A DNA stretch of 64,000 bases from Thauera sp. 2A1 (lineage in GTDB: Bacteria > Pseudomonadota > Gammaproteobacteria > Burkholderiales > Rhodocyclaceae), in assembly GCF_009469595.2 (NCBI RefSeq), contig NZ_SSXV01000001.1, positions 248,001 to 312,000 on the forward strand, in the 5' to 3' direction. Made by a program: the position numbers and the translations under genes. The notes below the pieces were generated by a model. The model was not told the origin of the DNA. It searched no databases and saw only the letters and a program-made list of their open reading frames with translations. Below are positions 28,990 through 39,923 of this stretch, piece by piece (positions within the stretch are counted from its first letter, which is position 1; every line of letters begins with the position of its first letter).

Positions 28990-30504
28990 TCACCATGGCG
29001 TCTTGCCCCACAGCAGGGGTTCGCAGTCGTGCAGCACGCGCCGCCGCAGACGTGCGTAGGTCGGCGCATGCCAGCCGAGGAGGAAGGCGGCCGCGGCGCG
29101 CAGCCCGGCATCTTCGCCGGCCCAGGCGGCCAGCCGCCCGCGCGCGATGTCCACATCCTGCAGGAAGCCGAGGTCGCCCTGGGCGCGCGTCAGGTCCGCG
29201 GTGTAGCGCGCGGTGGCCTTCGCCGGGAACAGCGGCGCGAAGAACTCGATGCCGTAGCGCAACTGCTTGAAGCCGATGCGCAGTGCATGCAGGCGCGTTG
29301 GCTCCAGCGCTGCCGCAGCGTCGAACTGGCGCCGGCCGCGCTTGCGCAGGCGCGCCATGCGCAGGCGGGCAAAGGTGCGCAGATCCGCCGCGGCGGCCAG
29401 CGGGCCGGTGGGCAGGCGCAGCAGGGCGGCACTGAACTCCAGCATCAGGCGGCCCTGTTCGGCGGGGTCGAGATTGTGTTCCGCCTCGCGCCGCGCGCTT
29501 GCCCGTGCATCGGCGGCCACGTGCAGCAATCGCGCCATGCCGTCGGCTTCGGCGAGGCCTTCGGGCCGCACCGGCTCCAGCAGTTCGGTGTGCAGCACGT
29601 CGAGATCGCGCGCATCGCCGAAGCGCGCGGTGTTGTCGCGCAGGCGCACGTTCCATTCGCCGACGAATTCGGGCGGCAGCGCCGGCGCGAAGGCTTTCAG
29701 CAGCGAGCGCAGGCGGCGCTGCGACACGCGCAGCTGATGGATGAAGTCAGGGTCGTGGCTGCGGGCGGCGCCGGCGGCATTGGCCTGCCACTGACGCAGG
29801 CAGGACAGCGCCAGCGTGCGGAAGGCGTCGATCACGTTCTGCTCGGCGCGCACCGCGGACGGCTCGGCGCGCAGCGGCGTCAGCTCCTGCTGCAGGAACA
29901 GGCGGTAGCCGCGCTCCGCCTTCGACAGGTCGGATGGCATCAGCGGCAGGTCCCGCGCCAGTTCGCAGGCGAGTTCGAGCAGGTCGAGCGGCGTACCCTG
30001 CTCGAGCTCGAGTTCCAGCTCGCTGATCGTGTCGGTGCGCGTTTCGCCGTCCGCGCGGGTGGCCTCGATGCTGCCGGTATCGATCATCATCAGGATGCTC
30101 ACGCCTTCACGCGGTGCGTGCCGGTGCGTTTCGCGGCGGAAGCGGGTCGTGAACACCGGGACCAGGCTGGCGCCATGGCGGGCCAGCAGCCGCGCGGTAT
30201 CGGGAGCGTCGACCCGGGAGAAATCGAAGCTGCCGGAGTAGGGCTGCTCCCATTCCGGCCGCTGCGACAGGCCGCCGCTCGACACGGCTGCGCACTTGAC
30301 CGTCTGCAGCCAGGTGCGCCCCTGCTGCCGCGTGCGCACCGCCACCTTGTGCGCCTTGAGATCGAGCGCAGGGGTGTCGTAGTAGGTGTTGTTCAGCAGG
30401 CGCGAAGGCCCCAGCCTGACCGCGGCGGCAAGCAGCGGATGGCGGCGCAGCGCGGCGGCGGTGCGTGGGGGCAGGGCGAGCTTGAGTTCGATTTCCTGGC
30501 TCAT
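28990..30504 (-). CDS. CYTH-CHAD domain protein (YgiF-like inorganic triphosphatase)
   Basis: A 504-aa two-domain protein. The CYTH domain (about residues 1-200) begins with ExExK (Glu4, Glu6, Lys8), the triphosphate tunnel metalloenzyme signature, and contains TYYDTPALDL. The CHAD domain (about 220-490) is His-rich and helical, with IHQLRVSQRRLRS and LHALRIGFKQLRYGIEFF; CHAD domains bind polyphosphate. E. coli YgiF has this architecture, hydrolyses inorganic triphosphate and is encoded next to glnE, as here. Cytoplasmic. The start ATG yields MSQEIELKLAL, the canonical N-terminus. Confidence 0.93.
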   Translation of the reverse strand: MSQEIELKLALPPRTAAALRRHPLLAAAVRLGPSRLLNNTYYDTPALDLKAHKVAVRTRQQGRTWLQTVKCAAVSSGGLSQRPEWEQPYSGSFDFSRVDAPDTARLLARHGASLVPVFTTRFRRETHRHAPREGVSILMMIDTGSIEATRADGETRTDTISELELELEQGTPLDLLELACELARDLPLMPSDLSKAERGYRLFLQQELTPLRAEPSAVRAEQNVIDAFRTLALSCLRQWQANAAGAARSHDPDFIHQLRVSQRRLRSLLKAFAPALPPEFVGEWNVRLRDNTARFGDARDLDVLHTELLEPVRPEGLAEADGMARLLHVAADARASARREAEHNLDPAEQGRLMLEFSAALLRLPTGPLAAAADLRTFARLRMARLRKRGRRQFDAAAALEPTRLHALRIGFKQLRYGIEFFAPLFPAKATARYTADLTRAQGDLGFLQDVDIARGRLAAWAGEDAGLRAAAAFLLGWHAPTYARLRRRVLHDCEPLLWGKTPW

Positions 30505-30632
30505 GGCAGCGTGCGCAGTGCGGCCGGCGGAGAGTTCGTGGGTTATCGATTCTAGTCGCCCGCCCGGTGCGCGTCATGCGTGCCCTCATGACATGAAACA
30601 TTGCATTGCCGCCTGACTGTCGCGGCCAGGCG

Positions 30633-33338
30633 CTACTCGCCGAACACCTCCTGCCACAGCGCCATCACCGGCTTGCGCGCGGCCTCGGCTTCTTCGGGCG
30701 CAACGCGCGAAGGCTGGTCGTTGAGGCGCTGGCGGTGCTGCAGGCGGCGCAACTGGCGGTAGCTGTCGGCGCAGGCGGCGGCGAGGTCGGCCGGAATCAG
30801 CCCGAGGCGGCCGGCGATGCCGAGCAGGGCGATGTTGCCGAGGTTGCCGGTGAGTTCGGCATGCGCGTGTGCGTGGCCGAGCACCAGGTACTGGATCAAG
30901 AACTCGACGTCGATGAGGCCGCCGCGGTCGTGCTTGAGATCGAACAGTTCGCTCTTGCCGCCGTGTGCGTCGCGCATCTTGTGGCGCATCGCCAGCACCT
31001 CGGCACGCAGCGCGTCGAGCTCGCGCGGCAGCCGGAGCACCTCGCTGCGGATGCGCTCGAAGGCCTCGCCCAGCGCGCGGTCGCCGGCGGAGAACCGTGC
31101 CCGCGTCAGCGCCTGGTGCTCCCACACCCAGGCGGATTCGAGCTGGTACTTGCGGAAGGCGTCGAGCGAGCTGGCGATGAAGCCCGATTCGCCGTTCGGG
31201 CGCAGGCGCAGGTCGGTCTCGAACAACTGGCCGGCGGCAGTGTGGGAGGACAGCCAGGTATTGGTGCGCTGCGCCAGCCGACCGTAGGCCTCGGCTGACT
31301 CGGGTGCGGGGTCGTCGTACAGGAAGACGATGTCGAGGTCGGAGGCGTAGCCCAGCTCCTTGCCGCCGAGCTTGCCGTAGCTGATCACTGCGAACTTCGG
31401 GTCCTCGCGGTGGCGGATCTTGATCTTGCGCCACACCAGCGGCAGCGTGACGTCGAGCATGATGTCGGCGAGCTCGGAGAGGTGGTCGGCGAGCTTCTCC
31501 ACCGTCAGCAGGCCGGCGATGTCCTGCGTCAGCAGGCGGAACTCCTGCGCGTGGTGGCGTTCGCGCATGACGTCCATCTGCCTTTCCATGTCGGGCTCGA
31601 GGGCGTCGAGGTCGGCCACCAGCGCCTCGCGGAAGCGCGGCCAGTCGGGCGCCGTTTCCATCGCGCGCGGATCGAGCAGCTCGTCGAGCAGGATGGGGTG
31701 ACGCGTCAGGTACTGCGCCGCCCAGCGCGAGGCGCCCACGAGATCGGCGACGCGGCGCAGCGCGTGGGGATATTGCTGCAGCAGTGCGAGGTAGGCGCCG
31801 CGCCGCCCGATCGCCTCGAGCAGGTCGAGGCAGCGCGCGAGGGTGTCGTCGGCGCCGGGCGTGGTGGCGGCGACTTCGATCAGCCGAGGCATCAGCGCGT
31901 CGAAGCGGCTGCGGATGTTGTTGGGCAACTGCCGGTAGCGCGGGCCGGCATGGATCGCGGCGAGGCGGTCGGCCGCGGCGCGCGGATGACGGTAGCCCAG
32001 TTCGCCCAGCGCCGCGGCGGCCTGCTCGGTGTCCTCCGCGGCTTTCCAGACCGCGTCCAGGCTGTGATCTTCCTCGGACGGGTCGCCGAACACCGCGTCG
32101 AAGTGCCTGCTGACCACCGCGCGATGGCGGTCGAGCACTTCGAGCATCGCGGCGAAGTCGGCAAAGCCCATGCCTTCGGCGATCAGGGCCTGGTCGGCGG
32201 CGTTCGCCGGCAGGTCGTGCGTCTGCGCGTCGTCGAGGTATTGCAGGCGGTGCTCGAGTCGGCGCAGGAAGTCGTACGCCTCGGCGAGCTCGCGCACCGC
32301 CTCGGTCGAGAGGATGCCACGCTCGGGGAGCAGCGCCAGCACCTTCAGCGTGGGCCGGATCTGCAGCGAGGCGTCGCGCCCGCCGCGGATGAGCTGGAAC
32401 ACCTGGGCGATGAACTCGATCTCGCGGATGCCGCCGGGGCCGAGCTTGATGTTGTTGGCGCGGTCGCGGCGGGCCACCTCGCGGCGGATCTGCGCGTGCA
32501 GCTCGCGCATGGCGTTGATCGCGCCGAAGTCGAGGTATTTGCGGAAGATGAAGGGGCGGGCGATGTTCTCCAGCTCCTGCCAGCGCTCGCCGGCCAGCAC
32601 TCGCGCCTTGATCCAGGCGTAGCGCTCCCATTCCCGGCCCTGGGTGATGAAGTAGTTCTCCAGCATGTCGAAGCTGCCGACCAGCGGGCCGGAGTCGCCG
32701 TTCGGCCGCAGCCGCATATCGACGCGGAACACCTGGCCGTGCTCGGTGACGTCGGCGAGTGCCTGGATCAACTGCTTGCCCAGGCGCTCGAAGAACTCGA
32801 AGTTGCTGATGATCTTGGTGCCGCCGGTGTCGCCGTCCTCCGGGTAGATGAAGATCAGGTCGATGTCGGAGGACACGTTGAGCTCCCGGCCGCCGAGCTT
32901 GCCCATGCCGATGACCAGCAGCTCCTGCTCCCAACCGGTGGGCGACAGCGGCAGGCCGTAGCGTTGCACCAGCGCGGCGCGCAGCACGTCGTGCGCGTGG
33001 CGCACCGCCACCTCGGCGAGCACGGTCATCGTTTCGGTGACTTCGGCCAGACTGGCGCGCCCGCGGAGGTCGCGCACGATGAGATGGCACAGCACCCAGG
33101 TACGCAGGTGGCGCAAGGCCGGGCGCAGCGCGTTCTCGGTACCGCCGAACGCGGCGTCCTGTGCATCGAGGAAGGCGTGCATGGCGTCGGCGTCGAGCGC
33201 GCGGTCGATGCTTTCCGCAAGGCGGGCGCCGAGCCACGGCCGGCTGTCCAGCATGCGCGTGAGGAAACGCGACAGGCGAGCCGCTTCGCGGGTCGGCGCG
33301 GGCAGCGTGGCGAGGACGGAGGCTGGCTGGGATGACAT
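30633..33338 (-). CDS. glnE: Glutamine synthetase adenylyltransferase / adenylyl-removing enzyme
   Basis: A 901-aa bifunctional enzyme that adenylylates and deadenylylates glutamine synthetase under control of PII. Two nucleotidyltransferase domains are visible: the N-terminal one with GGRELNVSSDIDLIFIYPE and the C-terminal one with GGKELGYASDLDIVFLYDD, each followed by helical domains. The ATG at 33338 with GGGAG upstream was preferred to a TTG 45 bases earlier. It is immediately upstream of the CYTH-CHAD gene (128-base gap), the same order as glnE and ygiF neighbours in E. coli. Confidence 0.96.
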   Translation of the reverse strand: MSSQPASVLATLPAPTREAARLSRFLTRMLDSRPWLGARLAESIDRALDADAMHAFLDAQDAAFGGTENALRPALRHLRTWVLCHLIVRDLRGRASLAEVTETMTVLAEVAVRHAHDVLRAALVQRYGLPLSPTGWEQELLVIGMGKLGGRELNVSSDIDLIFIYPEDGDTGGTKIISNFEFFERLGKQLIQALADVTEHGQVFRVDMRLRPNGDSGPLVGSFDMLENYFITQGREWERYAWIKARVLAGERWQELENIARPFIFRKYLDFGAINAMRELHAQIRREVARRDRANNIKLGPGGIREIEFIAQVFQLIRGGRDASLQIRPTLKVLALLPERGILSTEAVRELAEAYDFLRRLEHRLQYLDDAQTHDLPANAADQALIAEGMGFADFAAMLEVLDRHRAVVSRHFDAVFGDPSEEDHSLDAVWKAAEDTEQAAAALGELGYRHPRAAADRLAAIHAGPRYRQLPNNIRSRFDALMPRLIEVAATTPGADDTLARCLDLLEAIGRRGAYLALLQQYPHALRRVADLVGASRWAAQYLTRHPILLDELLDPRAMETAPDWPRFREALVADLDALEPDMERQMDVMRERHHAQEFRLLTQDIAGLLTVEKLADHLSELADIMLDVTLPLVWRKIKIRHREDPKFAVISYGKLGGKELGYASDLDIVFLYDDPAPESAEAYGRLAQRTNTWLSSHTAAGQLFETDLRLRPNGESGFIASSLDAFRKYQLESAWVWEHQALTRARFSAGDRALGEAFERIRSEVLRLPRELDALRAEVLAMRHKMRDAHGGKSELFDLKHDRGGLIDVEFLIQYLVLGHAHAHAELTGNLGNIALLGIAGRLGLIPADLAAACADSYRQLRRLQHRQRLNDQPSRVAPEEAEAARKPVMALWQEVFGE

Positions 33339-33532
33339 CAATCGGACTCCCGGTGAGAGCGAGGGATCGTTGGTAGAATGCAAGGGCTGCAGCGCGTGGG
33401 CACAGCCTGCCGTGACATTGCCCCGATTCTATCCGGGCCGGCGGGTGCTGGCTTGACGGAGGCATCCGGGAGGTAGGCACCAGCGGCCTGTCGGGGCCGC
33501 ATCCGCGGTGGCGATCGCCGCGGCAACCAGGC

Positions 33533-36500
33533 ATGAACGATCCCCAACATTTCTCCCTCGATACGACAGACGCTGCAGGCCCGGTGCCCGCCGCGCGCGA
33601 GGTCTCGCGCGCGCGGCGGGTGCTGCGCATCGTGGCGGTGTTTGCGCTGGTGGTGTGGTTCGTCGTCGGCTCCGGCATCTTGCTGGTGCGCGACGTGCTG
33701 TTGCCGCGTGTCGGCGAGCATCGCGAAGACATCGCAGCGATCGCGAGCAGGGCGCTGGGACTGCCGGTGTCGATCGGTGCCATCGATGGCGACTGGAGCA
33801 GGCTGCGCCCGCGACTGCACCTGAACGACGTCGTCGTCTCCGACGCCGAAGGACGGCCTGCGCTGAGCCTGCCGCGGATCGATGCCAGCTTTTCGTGGAT
33901 GTCCCTGCTGCGGCTGTCACCCTATTTCAGCCGTCTGGAGATTCGGTCGCCGACGCTGGCCGTGCGGCGCGATGCCGACGGCAGCCTGTTCGTCGCCGGC
34001 CTGCGGGTCGGCACGGAGGCGGGCGGCAGCGGCACGCTGGACTGGCTGCTGCGCCAGGGGCAGATCGTCATTCGCGACGCCTCGGTGTCCTGGGACGACG
34101 CGCTGCGCGGTGCGCCCGGGCTGCAGTTGCAGCATCTCGAATTCCGCCTGCAGCGCCACTTTGGTGTGCATCGCTTCGCGCTGCTGGCGCAGCCGCCGGC
34201 CGAGCTGGCGTCGACACTGGATCTGCGCGGCGAACTGCGGCGCCTGTCGGCCGATGAGCCGCTGCGCGCGGCGGGCAGGCTGTATCTGTCGCTCGACCGG
34301 GCCAATCTGGGTGGCTGGCGGCCTTGGGTCGATTATCCCTTGCCGCTGCAGGGCGAGGGGGCGCTGCGCGCGTGGGTCGATTTCGGCGAACAGCCGGCCA
34401 CGCAGCCGCGGGCGGTTTCCGTCACCGCGGATGTCGCCCTGAACGCGGTCAATACGCGGCTTGGGGAGCGCCTGCCGGAGCTGCGGCTCAGCCACCTCGT
34501 GGGCCGCCTGAGCGCGTCGCGGCGTGCCGACGGCTTCGACGTGGGCACGCGGCAACTGGCGCTCGAGACCGGCGACGGATTGCGGGTGGTGCCCACCGAT
34601 TTCTCGCTGCAGGTCCGTCATGCGTCGGACGGCCGGATGCTGCAGGGGAACCTGCGCGCGAACCGCCTCGACTTTGCCGCACTGGCAGCCTTGGCGGCCT
34701 ACCTGCCGTTCGACGACGCAGTGCGGGCGGGTTTGGCCGGCTTCGATCCGCGTGGCGAACTGTCGGGTCTGCGGCTGGAGTGGCAGGGCGACGCCGCCGC
34801 GCCGGAGAGCTGGTCGCTGGCGGGGGATTTCGCCCGCATGGGGGTCGCCGCACGCGACGGGCTGCCCGGTCTGGGGGGAATGTCGGGGCACATCGAAGGC
34901 AATGAACGTGGCGGACGCTATCGCATCGACAGCCGCGATGCCCACGTCGACCTGCCGCAGGTGTTCGAATCGTCGATGCTGTCCTTTGCGGCGCTACGCG
35001 CCGAGGGCGGCTGGCAGCGCCATGGCGGGCGCCTCGAAATCTCGCTCGATACGGCGACTTTCGAAAACGCCGATGCAGCCGGCACCGCGTCGGGCCGCTA
35101 CTGGCCGGAGCCCGGTGGAGCGGGCGAGATCGACATGCAGGCGCGCCTGACGCGGGCGGAAGGCACTTCCGTGTGGCGCTACCTGCCGCGCGTGGTCAAT
35201 CACGACACGCAGGAGTGGGTGCGTACCGCCATCCGCCGCGCCGCGGTTCCCGATGCGCGGCTGCGCTTGAAGGGCCGGCTGGACGATTTCCCGTTCCGTA
35301 ACGGCAAGGGCCAGTTCCTTGTGTCGGTGAAGGTGGCCGATGGGCTGCTCGACTACGCGCCGGGCTGGCCGGTGATCGACGGCATCCATGGCGAAGTGCG
35401 CTTCGAAGGGCCGGGCATGCGCATCGAGGCGCCTGCTGCGCGCATGTTCGACGTCAAGCTGCTCGACGTGGTCGCCGACGTGCCCGACCTCGATGCGCTG
35501 CCGAGCGAGATCATGACCATCAACGGCAAGGCGAGCGGTACCACGGCGGATTTCCTGCGCTTCGTCGCCGAGAGCCCGGTGTCCGGGCATATCGACCACT
35601 TCACCGACGGCATGCGCGCCGAAGGCAGTGGCGCACTGGACCTGCGCCTGGTGATGCCGCTGCGCAAGGTGGCCGACACGACGGTGAAGGGGGAGTACCG
35701 CTTCAGCGGCAATCGGCTGTGGCTGGTGGACGGCGTGCCGCCGCTCGATGCTGCGAGCGGACGGGTGAGCTTCACCGAGAAGTCGCTGGCCGTTCCCGAG
35801 GTGCGCGCACAGGCGCTGGGTGAGCCGATGCGCCTGGTTGCGCGCACCGAGGCCGATGGCAGCGTGCATTTCGAGGCGGCCGGGGCAGTCAGTGTGTCTG
35901 CGGCGCGTGCCGGATGGCGTCAGGCCGAAGGCTGGCCGGTGCTGGATCACCTGTCCGGCAGCACGCCCTGGAAAGCGGACATCCGCGTCGGCCGGGGCGG
36001 CACCCGCGTGCTGGTGAGCTCGGAACTGGACGGAATCAGCACCAGCCTGCCTGCGCCCTTCAACAAGTCCGCGAACGAATCCTGGCCGCTGCGGGTCGAG
36101 TTCGCGCATCCGCCGGGCGACGGCGCGCTGAAGCTCGACGTGAATCTTGCCGACCGGGTGGCGGCGCAACTGCAACGGGACGCTGCGAGCGATGCGACAT
36201 GGCGTGGCGGCGTCGGTGTGCTGCAGCAGGTACGCATGGCGGAAAAGGGCGTGATGGTCGCGGCCGAGTTCGAGACTCTCGACGTCGACGCCTGGAGGCG
36301 CGTGCTCGCCGGGGCTGGCGAAGGAGCGGAGGCTCCCCCCGCGGCACCGGCCGGCCCGCCACCGCTGGCGCTGGCCGGGGTGGCGTTGCAGGCTCGCGAG
36401 ATGCGGGCATTCGGCCAGATGCTCAAAGGGGTCCAGTTACGCGCCCTGCCCGACGAAGGCGGCTGGCGGGCGCGCCTGGACAGCGACCTGGCGGCAGGCG

Positions 36501-37477
36501 AGTTCGACTGGCGACACGCCGGTGATGGCACGCTGAATGCGCACTTCCGTCACCTGGCGCTCGCCGGCGAGGGGGAAGAGCACGCGAAGGCGGCAGCCGC
36601 TGCGGACGAGACGCCGCCGCGCAGCCTGCCCGGGCTGGACGTCGTCGCCGATCGCTTCTCGCTGCGCGGCAAGGACCTGGGGCGCCTGGAGGTCGTCGCC
36701 CGCAACCGGGGCGGACTGTGGCAACTCGAGCGCCTGTCGGTGGCAAACGCCGACGGCAAGCTGACCGGCTCGGGGCGTTGGCAGGCGGCGGGACGCCAGC
36801 TCACCGATCTCGACTTCACCCTGGAGACCGCCGACGTCGGCCGCTTCTCGCGCCGCCTGGGTTACCCGGACGCGGTGCGCGGCGGACAGGCTACCCTGGC
36901 GGGCAAGCTGAGCTGGCGCGGTGCGCCGACGCGCATCGACTTCCCGTCGCTGTCGGGGAAGATGACGCTGGAGGCGGGCTCAGGCCAGTTCAACAAGCTC
37001 GAGCCGGGTGTCGGACGTCTGCTCGGCATCCTCAGCCTGCAGTCCCTGCCACGGCGCATCACGCTGGATTTCCGCGATGTCTTTTCTTCCGGTTTCGCCT
37101 TCGATCGCATTTCCGGTAGCATCGATGTCGCCCGTGGCGTGCTGCACACCGACGACCTCGAGATCCGCGGCCCGGCGGCACGCATCCACATGCGCGGCGC
37201 GGCCGACATCGACGCTGAGACGCAGGACATCAAGGTGTCGGTGCAACCCACGCTGTCGGAATCGGTGGCGGTTGGGGCTGCTGCGGGCCTGGTGAATCCG
37301 GTGGCCGGCGTCGTGGCCTACGTCGCGCAGAAGGTGCTGAGCGACCCGATCGAGAAATTCTTCAGCTACGAATACACGATCACCGGCACGTGGGACGATC
37401 CGGTCGTGACCAAGTCGGGCAGCGTGGCCGGTGGCGCCGCCGCGACGCGGGACGACGGCCAGCCAGCGCGCAAATGA
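33533..37477 (+). CDS. yhdP: YhdP family AsmA-like envelope protein
   Basis: A 1314-aa protein with one N-terminal membrane helix (about residues 34-54, VFALVVWFVVGSGILLV) and a huge periplasmic part of repeating beta strands (DUF3971 and AsmA-like C-terminus). YhdP, TamB and YdbH are bridge-like proteins proposed to carry phospholipids to the outer membrane. The C-terminal part includes FDRISGSIDVARGVL and the terminal AGLVNPVAGVVAYVAQ segment typical of TIGR02099 members. It is divergent from glnE, with 194 bases between. The Nit-type amidase gene follows after 63 bases. Confidence 0.94.
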   Translation: MNDPQHFSLDTTDAAGPVPAAREVSRARRVLRIVAVFALVVWFVVGSGILLVRDVLLPRVGEHREDIAAIASRALGLPVSIGAIDGDWSRLRPRLHLNDVVVSDAEGRPALSLPRIDASFSWMSLLRLSPYFSRLEIRSPTLAVRRDADGSLFVAGLRVGTEAGGSGTLDWLLRQGQIVIRDASVSWDDALRGAPGLQLQHLEFRLQRHFGVHRFALLAQPPAELASTLDLRGELRRLSADEPLRAAGRLYLSLDRANLGGWRPWVDYPLPLQGEGALRAWVDFGEQPATQPRAVSVTADVALNAVNTRLGERLPELRLSHLVGRLSASRRADGFDVGTRQLALETGDGLRVVPTDFSLQVRHASDGRMLQGNLRANRLDFAALAALAAYLPFDDAVRAGLAGFDPRGELSGLRLEWQGDAAAPESWSLAGDFARMGVAARDGLPGLGGMSGHIEGNERGGRYRIDSRDAHVDLPQVFESSMLSFAALRAEGGWQRHGGRLEISLDTATFENADAAGTASGRYWPEPGGAGEIDMQARLTRAEGTSVWRYLPRVVNHDTQEWVRTAIRRAAVPDARLRLKGRLDDFPFRNGKGQFLVSVKVADGLLDYAPGWPVIDGIHGEVRFEGPGMRIEAPAARMFDVKLLDVVADVPDLDALPSEIMTINGKASGTTADFLRFVAESPVSGHIDHFTDGMRAEGSGALDLRLVMPLRKVADTTVKGEYRFSGNRLWLVDGVPPLDAASGRVSFTEKSLAVPEVRAQALGEPMRLVARTEADGSVHFEAAGAVSVSAARAGWRQAEGWPVLDHLSGSTPWKADIRVGRGGTRVLVSSELDGISTSLPAPFNKSANESWPLRVEFAHPPGDGALKLDVNLADRVAAQLQRDAASDATWRGGVGVLQQVRMAEKGVMVAAEFETLDVDAWRRVLAGAGEGAEAPPAAPAGPPPLALAGVALQAREMRAFGQMLKGVQLRALPDEGGWRARLDSDLAAGEFDWRHAGDGTLNAHFRHLALAGEGEEHAKAAAAADETPPRSLPGLDVVADRFSLRGKDLGRLEVVARNRGGLWQLERLSVANADGKLTGSGRWQAAGRQLTDLDFTLETADVGRFSRRLGYPDAVRGGQATLAGKLSWRGAPTRIDFPSLSGKMTLEAGSGQFNKLEPGVGRLLGILSLQSLPRRITLDFRDVFSSGFAFDRISGSIDVARGVLHTDDLEIRGPAARIHMRGAADIDAETQDIKVSVQPTLSESVAVGAAAGLVNPVAGVVAYVAQKVLSDPIEKFFSYEYTITGTWDDPVVTKSGSVAGGAAATRDDGQPARK

Positions 37478-37540
37478 ATTTCACCAGCGTTCCCCCAACC
37501 CGTGCGCGTTGATGGGCGCGCCGAAGCACACAGCGAGACG

Positions 37541-38383
37541 ATGAGTTTGCAGCAGACTCCAAGCGACAGCGCGGCGCCCGGCCGTACGGTCCGCATCGCC
37601 GCGATCCAGACGGTGTCCGGCCCCGATGTGGCCGAGAACCTCGCCACCGCGGGCCGCCTCATCGCCGAGGCGGCGGCGGAAGGCGCACGGCTGGTGGCCC
37701 TGCCCGAGTATTTCCCGCTGATTTCGGGCGACGAGCAGCAGAAGGTGCGCATCCGCGAGGCGGACGGTGACGGCCCGATCCAGGACTTCCTCGCCGATGC
37801 GGCGCGCCGGCACGGCGTGTGGCTGGTCGGCGGCACGCTGCCGCTGGTGGCGGACGATGCCGACAAGGTGCGCAACAGCACCCTGGTGTTCGACGACCAG
37901 GGCAGGCGGGTGGCGCGCTACGACAAGATCCACCTGTTCGGTTTCCAGCGCGGTGGCGAGCGATACGACGAATCCGTGACGATAGAGCCCGGCCACGAGG
38001 TGGTGCGCTTCGATTCGCCGGCCGGTCCGACCGGGCTGTCGGTGTGTTACGACCTGCGTTTTCCCGAACTCTTCAGGGCGTTCGGCGAGATCAACCTGAT
38101 CATCCTGCCCGCCGCCTTCACTTACACCACCGGCCGCGCGCATTGGGAAGTGCTGTTGCGCGCACGCGCCATCGAGAACCTGTGCTACGTGATGGCGCCG
38201 GCGCAGGGTGGGCGCCATCCCAGCGGGCGGGTGACCTGGGGCCACACGATGATCATCGACCCCTGGGGCGAGATCCTCGCCTGCCGCGACGAAGGCCCCG
38301 GCGTGGTGCTGGCAGACCTCGACCCGGCGCGCATTGCCGCAGTGCGTGAAAGCCTGCCGGCCCTGCGCCATCGCTGCCTGTGA
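37541..38383 (+). CDS. Nit1/Nit2-like carbon-nitrogen hydrolase (deaminated glutathione amidase type)
   Basis: A 280-aa nitrilase-superfamily amidase. The triad is Glu56 (LPEYFP), Lys129 (YDKIHLF) and Cys169 ([12 protein letters not shown]). The stretch [17 protein letters not shown] is typical of branch 10 enzymes, which repair deaminated glutathione by hydrolysing it to alpha-ketoglutarate and Cys-Gly. It lies between yhdP and tldD on the same strand, an order I associate with betaproteobacteria. The ATG at 37541 is chosen; the upstream in-frame start at 37502 adds non-conserved residues. Confidence 0.9.
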   Translation: MSLQQTPSDSAAPGRTVRIAAIQTVSGPDVAENLATAGRLIAEAAAEGARLVALPEYFPLISGDEQQKVRIREADGDGPIQDFLADAARRHGVWLVGGTLPLVADDADKVRNSTLVFDDQGRRVARYDKIHLFGFQRGGERYDESVTIEPGHEVVRFDSPAGPTGLSVCYDLRFPELFRAFGEINLIILPAAFTYTTGRAHWEVLLRARAIENLCYVMAPAQGGRHPSGRVTWGHTMIIDPWGEILACRDEGPGVVLADLDPARIAAVRESLPALRHRCL

Positions 38384-38477
38384 GCCGCGGAGGCGGATGC
38401 CCGCAGGCGGCGCGAGCATATCGAGATCGTTTTTGGGCGAACCCGGTCCAATCGGGCAACGTGACCTTGGAATTCTC

Positions 38478-39923
38478 ATGAGCAAGACAAAGAACCCCCT
38501 CAAGGTGGCAGACCGCTACCTGCTGTCTCCCTACGGCCTCGATCCGACGCATCTCGAGAAGGTCTTCGGCAAGTTGATGAGGCATCGCCTGGACTACGCC
38601 GACCTGTACTTCCAGTACCAGCGCTCCGAGGCCTGGAGCCTGGAGGAGGGCATCGTCAAGTCGGGCAGCTTCGACATCGAGCAGGGTGTGGGCGTGCGCG
38701 CCATCAGCGGCGACAAGACCGCCTTTGCCTATTCGGACGACATCTCGCTCGACGCACTGGTGGATGCGGCGACGGCCACGCGCGCGATCGCCGACGCCGG
38801 CGGCAAGCGCAAGGTTGCGATCGCGGCGAAACGCGCCAAACCCCGGCTCTATCGTGGCGACGATCCGCTCGACTCGCTCGACGACACCGCCAAGGTGCGC
38901 CTGCTCGAGCGCCTGGAGGCGATGGCACGCGCCGAGGACCCGCGCGTGACCCAGGTCATGGCCCACATCGCCGGCTCCTGGGAAGTCGTGCTGGTGGCGC
39001 GCAGCGACGGTCACATGGCTGCCGACGTGCGGCCGCTGGTGCGCGTGTCGATCAACGTGATCATGGAAGATGACGGGCGCCGCGAGCAGGGCAGCGCGGG
39101 CGGTGGCGGGCGTTACGATTACGGCTATTTCTGCGATGACCGCCTGCACGACTACGCACGAGCAGCAGTGCATCAGGCACGGGTGAACCTGGCCGCCGCA
39201 CCGGCGCCGGCCGGCACCATGCCGGTGGTGCTGGGTCCGGGCTGGCCCGGCATCCTGCTGCACGAGGCCATCGGCCACGGCCTGGAAGGCGACTTCAACC
39301 GCAAGGGCAGCTCGGCCTTCTCCGGTCGCATCGGCCAGCAGGTGGCGGCGAAGGGCGTCACCGTGGTGGATGACGGCACCTTGCCCGACCGTCGCGGCTC
39401 GCTGACGATGGACGACGAGGGCAATCCGACCCGCCGCACGGTGCTGATCGAGGACGGCATCCTCACCGGCTACATGCAGGACATGATGAATGCGCGGCTG
39501 ATGGGCATGGACCCGACCGGCAATGGCCGGCGCGAATCCTTCGCCCACCTGCCGCTGCCGCGCATGACCAACACCTACATGCTGAACGGCGACCGCGACC
39601 CGCAGGAGATCATCAAGTCGGTCAAGAAGGGGCTGTACGCGGTGAACTTCGGCGGCGGCCAGGTGGACATCACCTCGGGCAAGTTCGTGTTCTCCACCGC
39701 CGAGGCCTACCTGATCGAGAACGGCAAGGTCACCCGCCCGGTGAAGGGCGCGACGCTGATCGGCAACGGGCCGGACGTCCTGACCCGCGTCAGCATGATC
39801 GGCAACGACATGGCGCTCGACCCCGGCGTGGGCACCTGCGGCAAGGACGGGCAGAGCGTTCCCGTCGGCGTGGGCCAGCCCACGCTGCGCATCGACGGCC
39901 TGACAGTGGGTGGCACGGCCTGA
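38478..39923 (+). CDS. tldD: Metalloprotease TldD
   Basis: A 481-aa subunit of the TldD/TldE (PmbA) zinc peptidase, which degrades unfolded peptides and matures some ribosomally made peptides and antitoxins. The zinc site [11 protein letters not shown] is intact, and [13 protein letters not shown] plus the C-terminal [15 protein letters not shown] are family landmarks. The partner TldE/PmbA is not in the window. ATG at 38478 opens [20 protein letters not shown], as expected; 94 bases separate it from the amidase gene. Confidence 0.96.
   Translation: MSKTKNPLKVADRYLLSPYGLDPTHLEKVFGKLMRHRLDYADLYFQYQRSEAWSLEEGIVKSGSFDIEQGVGVRAISGDKTAFAYSDDISLDALVDAATATRAIADAGGKRKVAIAAKRAKPRLYRGDDPLDSLDDTAKVRLLERLEAMARAEDPRVTQVMAHIAGSWEVVLVARSDGHMAADVRPLVRVSINVIMEDDGRREQGSAGGGGRYDYGYFCDDRLHDYARAAVHQARVNLAAAPAPAGTMPVVLGPGWPGILLHEAIGHGLEGDFNRKGSSAFSGRIGQQVAAKGVTVVDDGTLPDRRGSLTMDDEGNPTRRTVLIEDGILTGYMQDMMNARLMGMDPTGNGRRESFAHLPLPRMTNTYMLNGDRDPQEIIKSVKKGLYAVNFGGGQVDITSGKFVFSTAEAYLIENGKVTRPVKGATLIGNGPDVLTRVSMIGNDMALDPGVGTCGKDGQSVPVGVGQPTLRIDGLTVGGTA

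Noticed and set aside
30586..33783. 1065-codon open frame in another register of glnE
   Set aside because: The translation is Arg/Pro/Ala-rich with no recognisable domain, while glnE motifs are perfect in the chosen frame.
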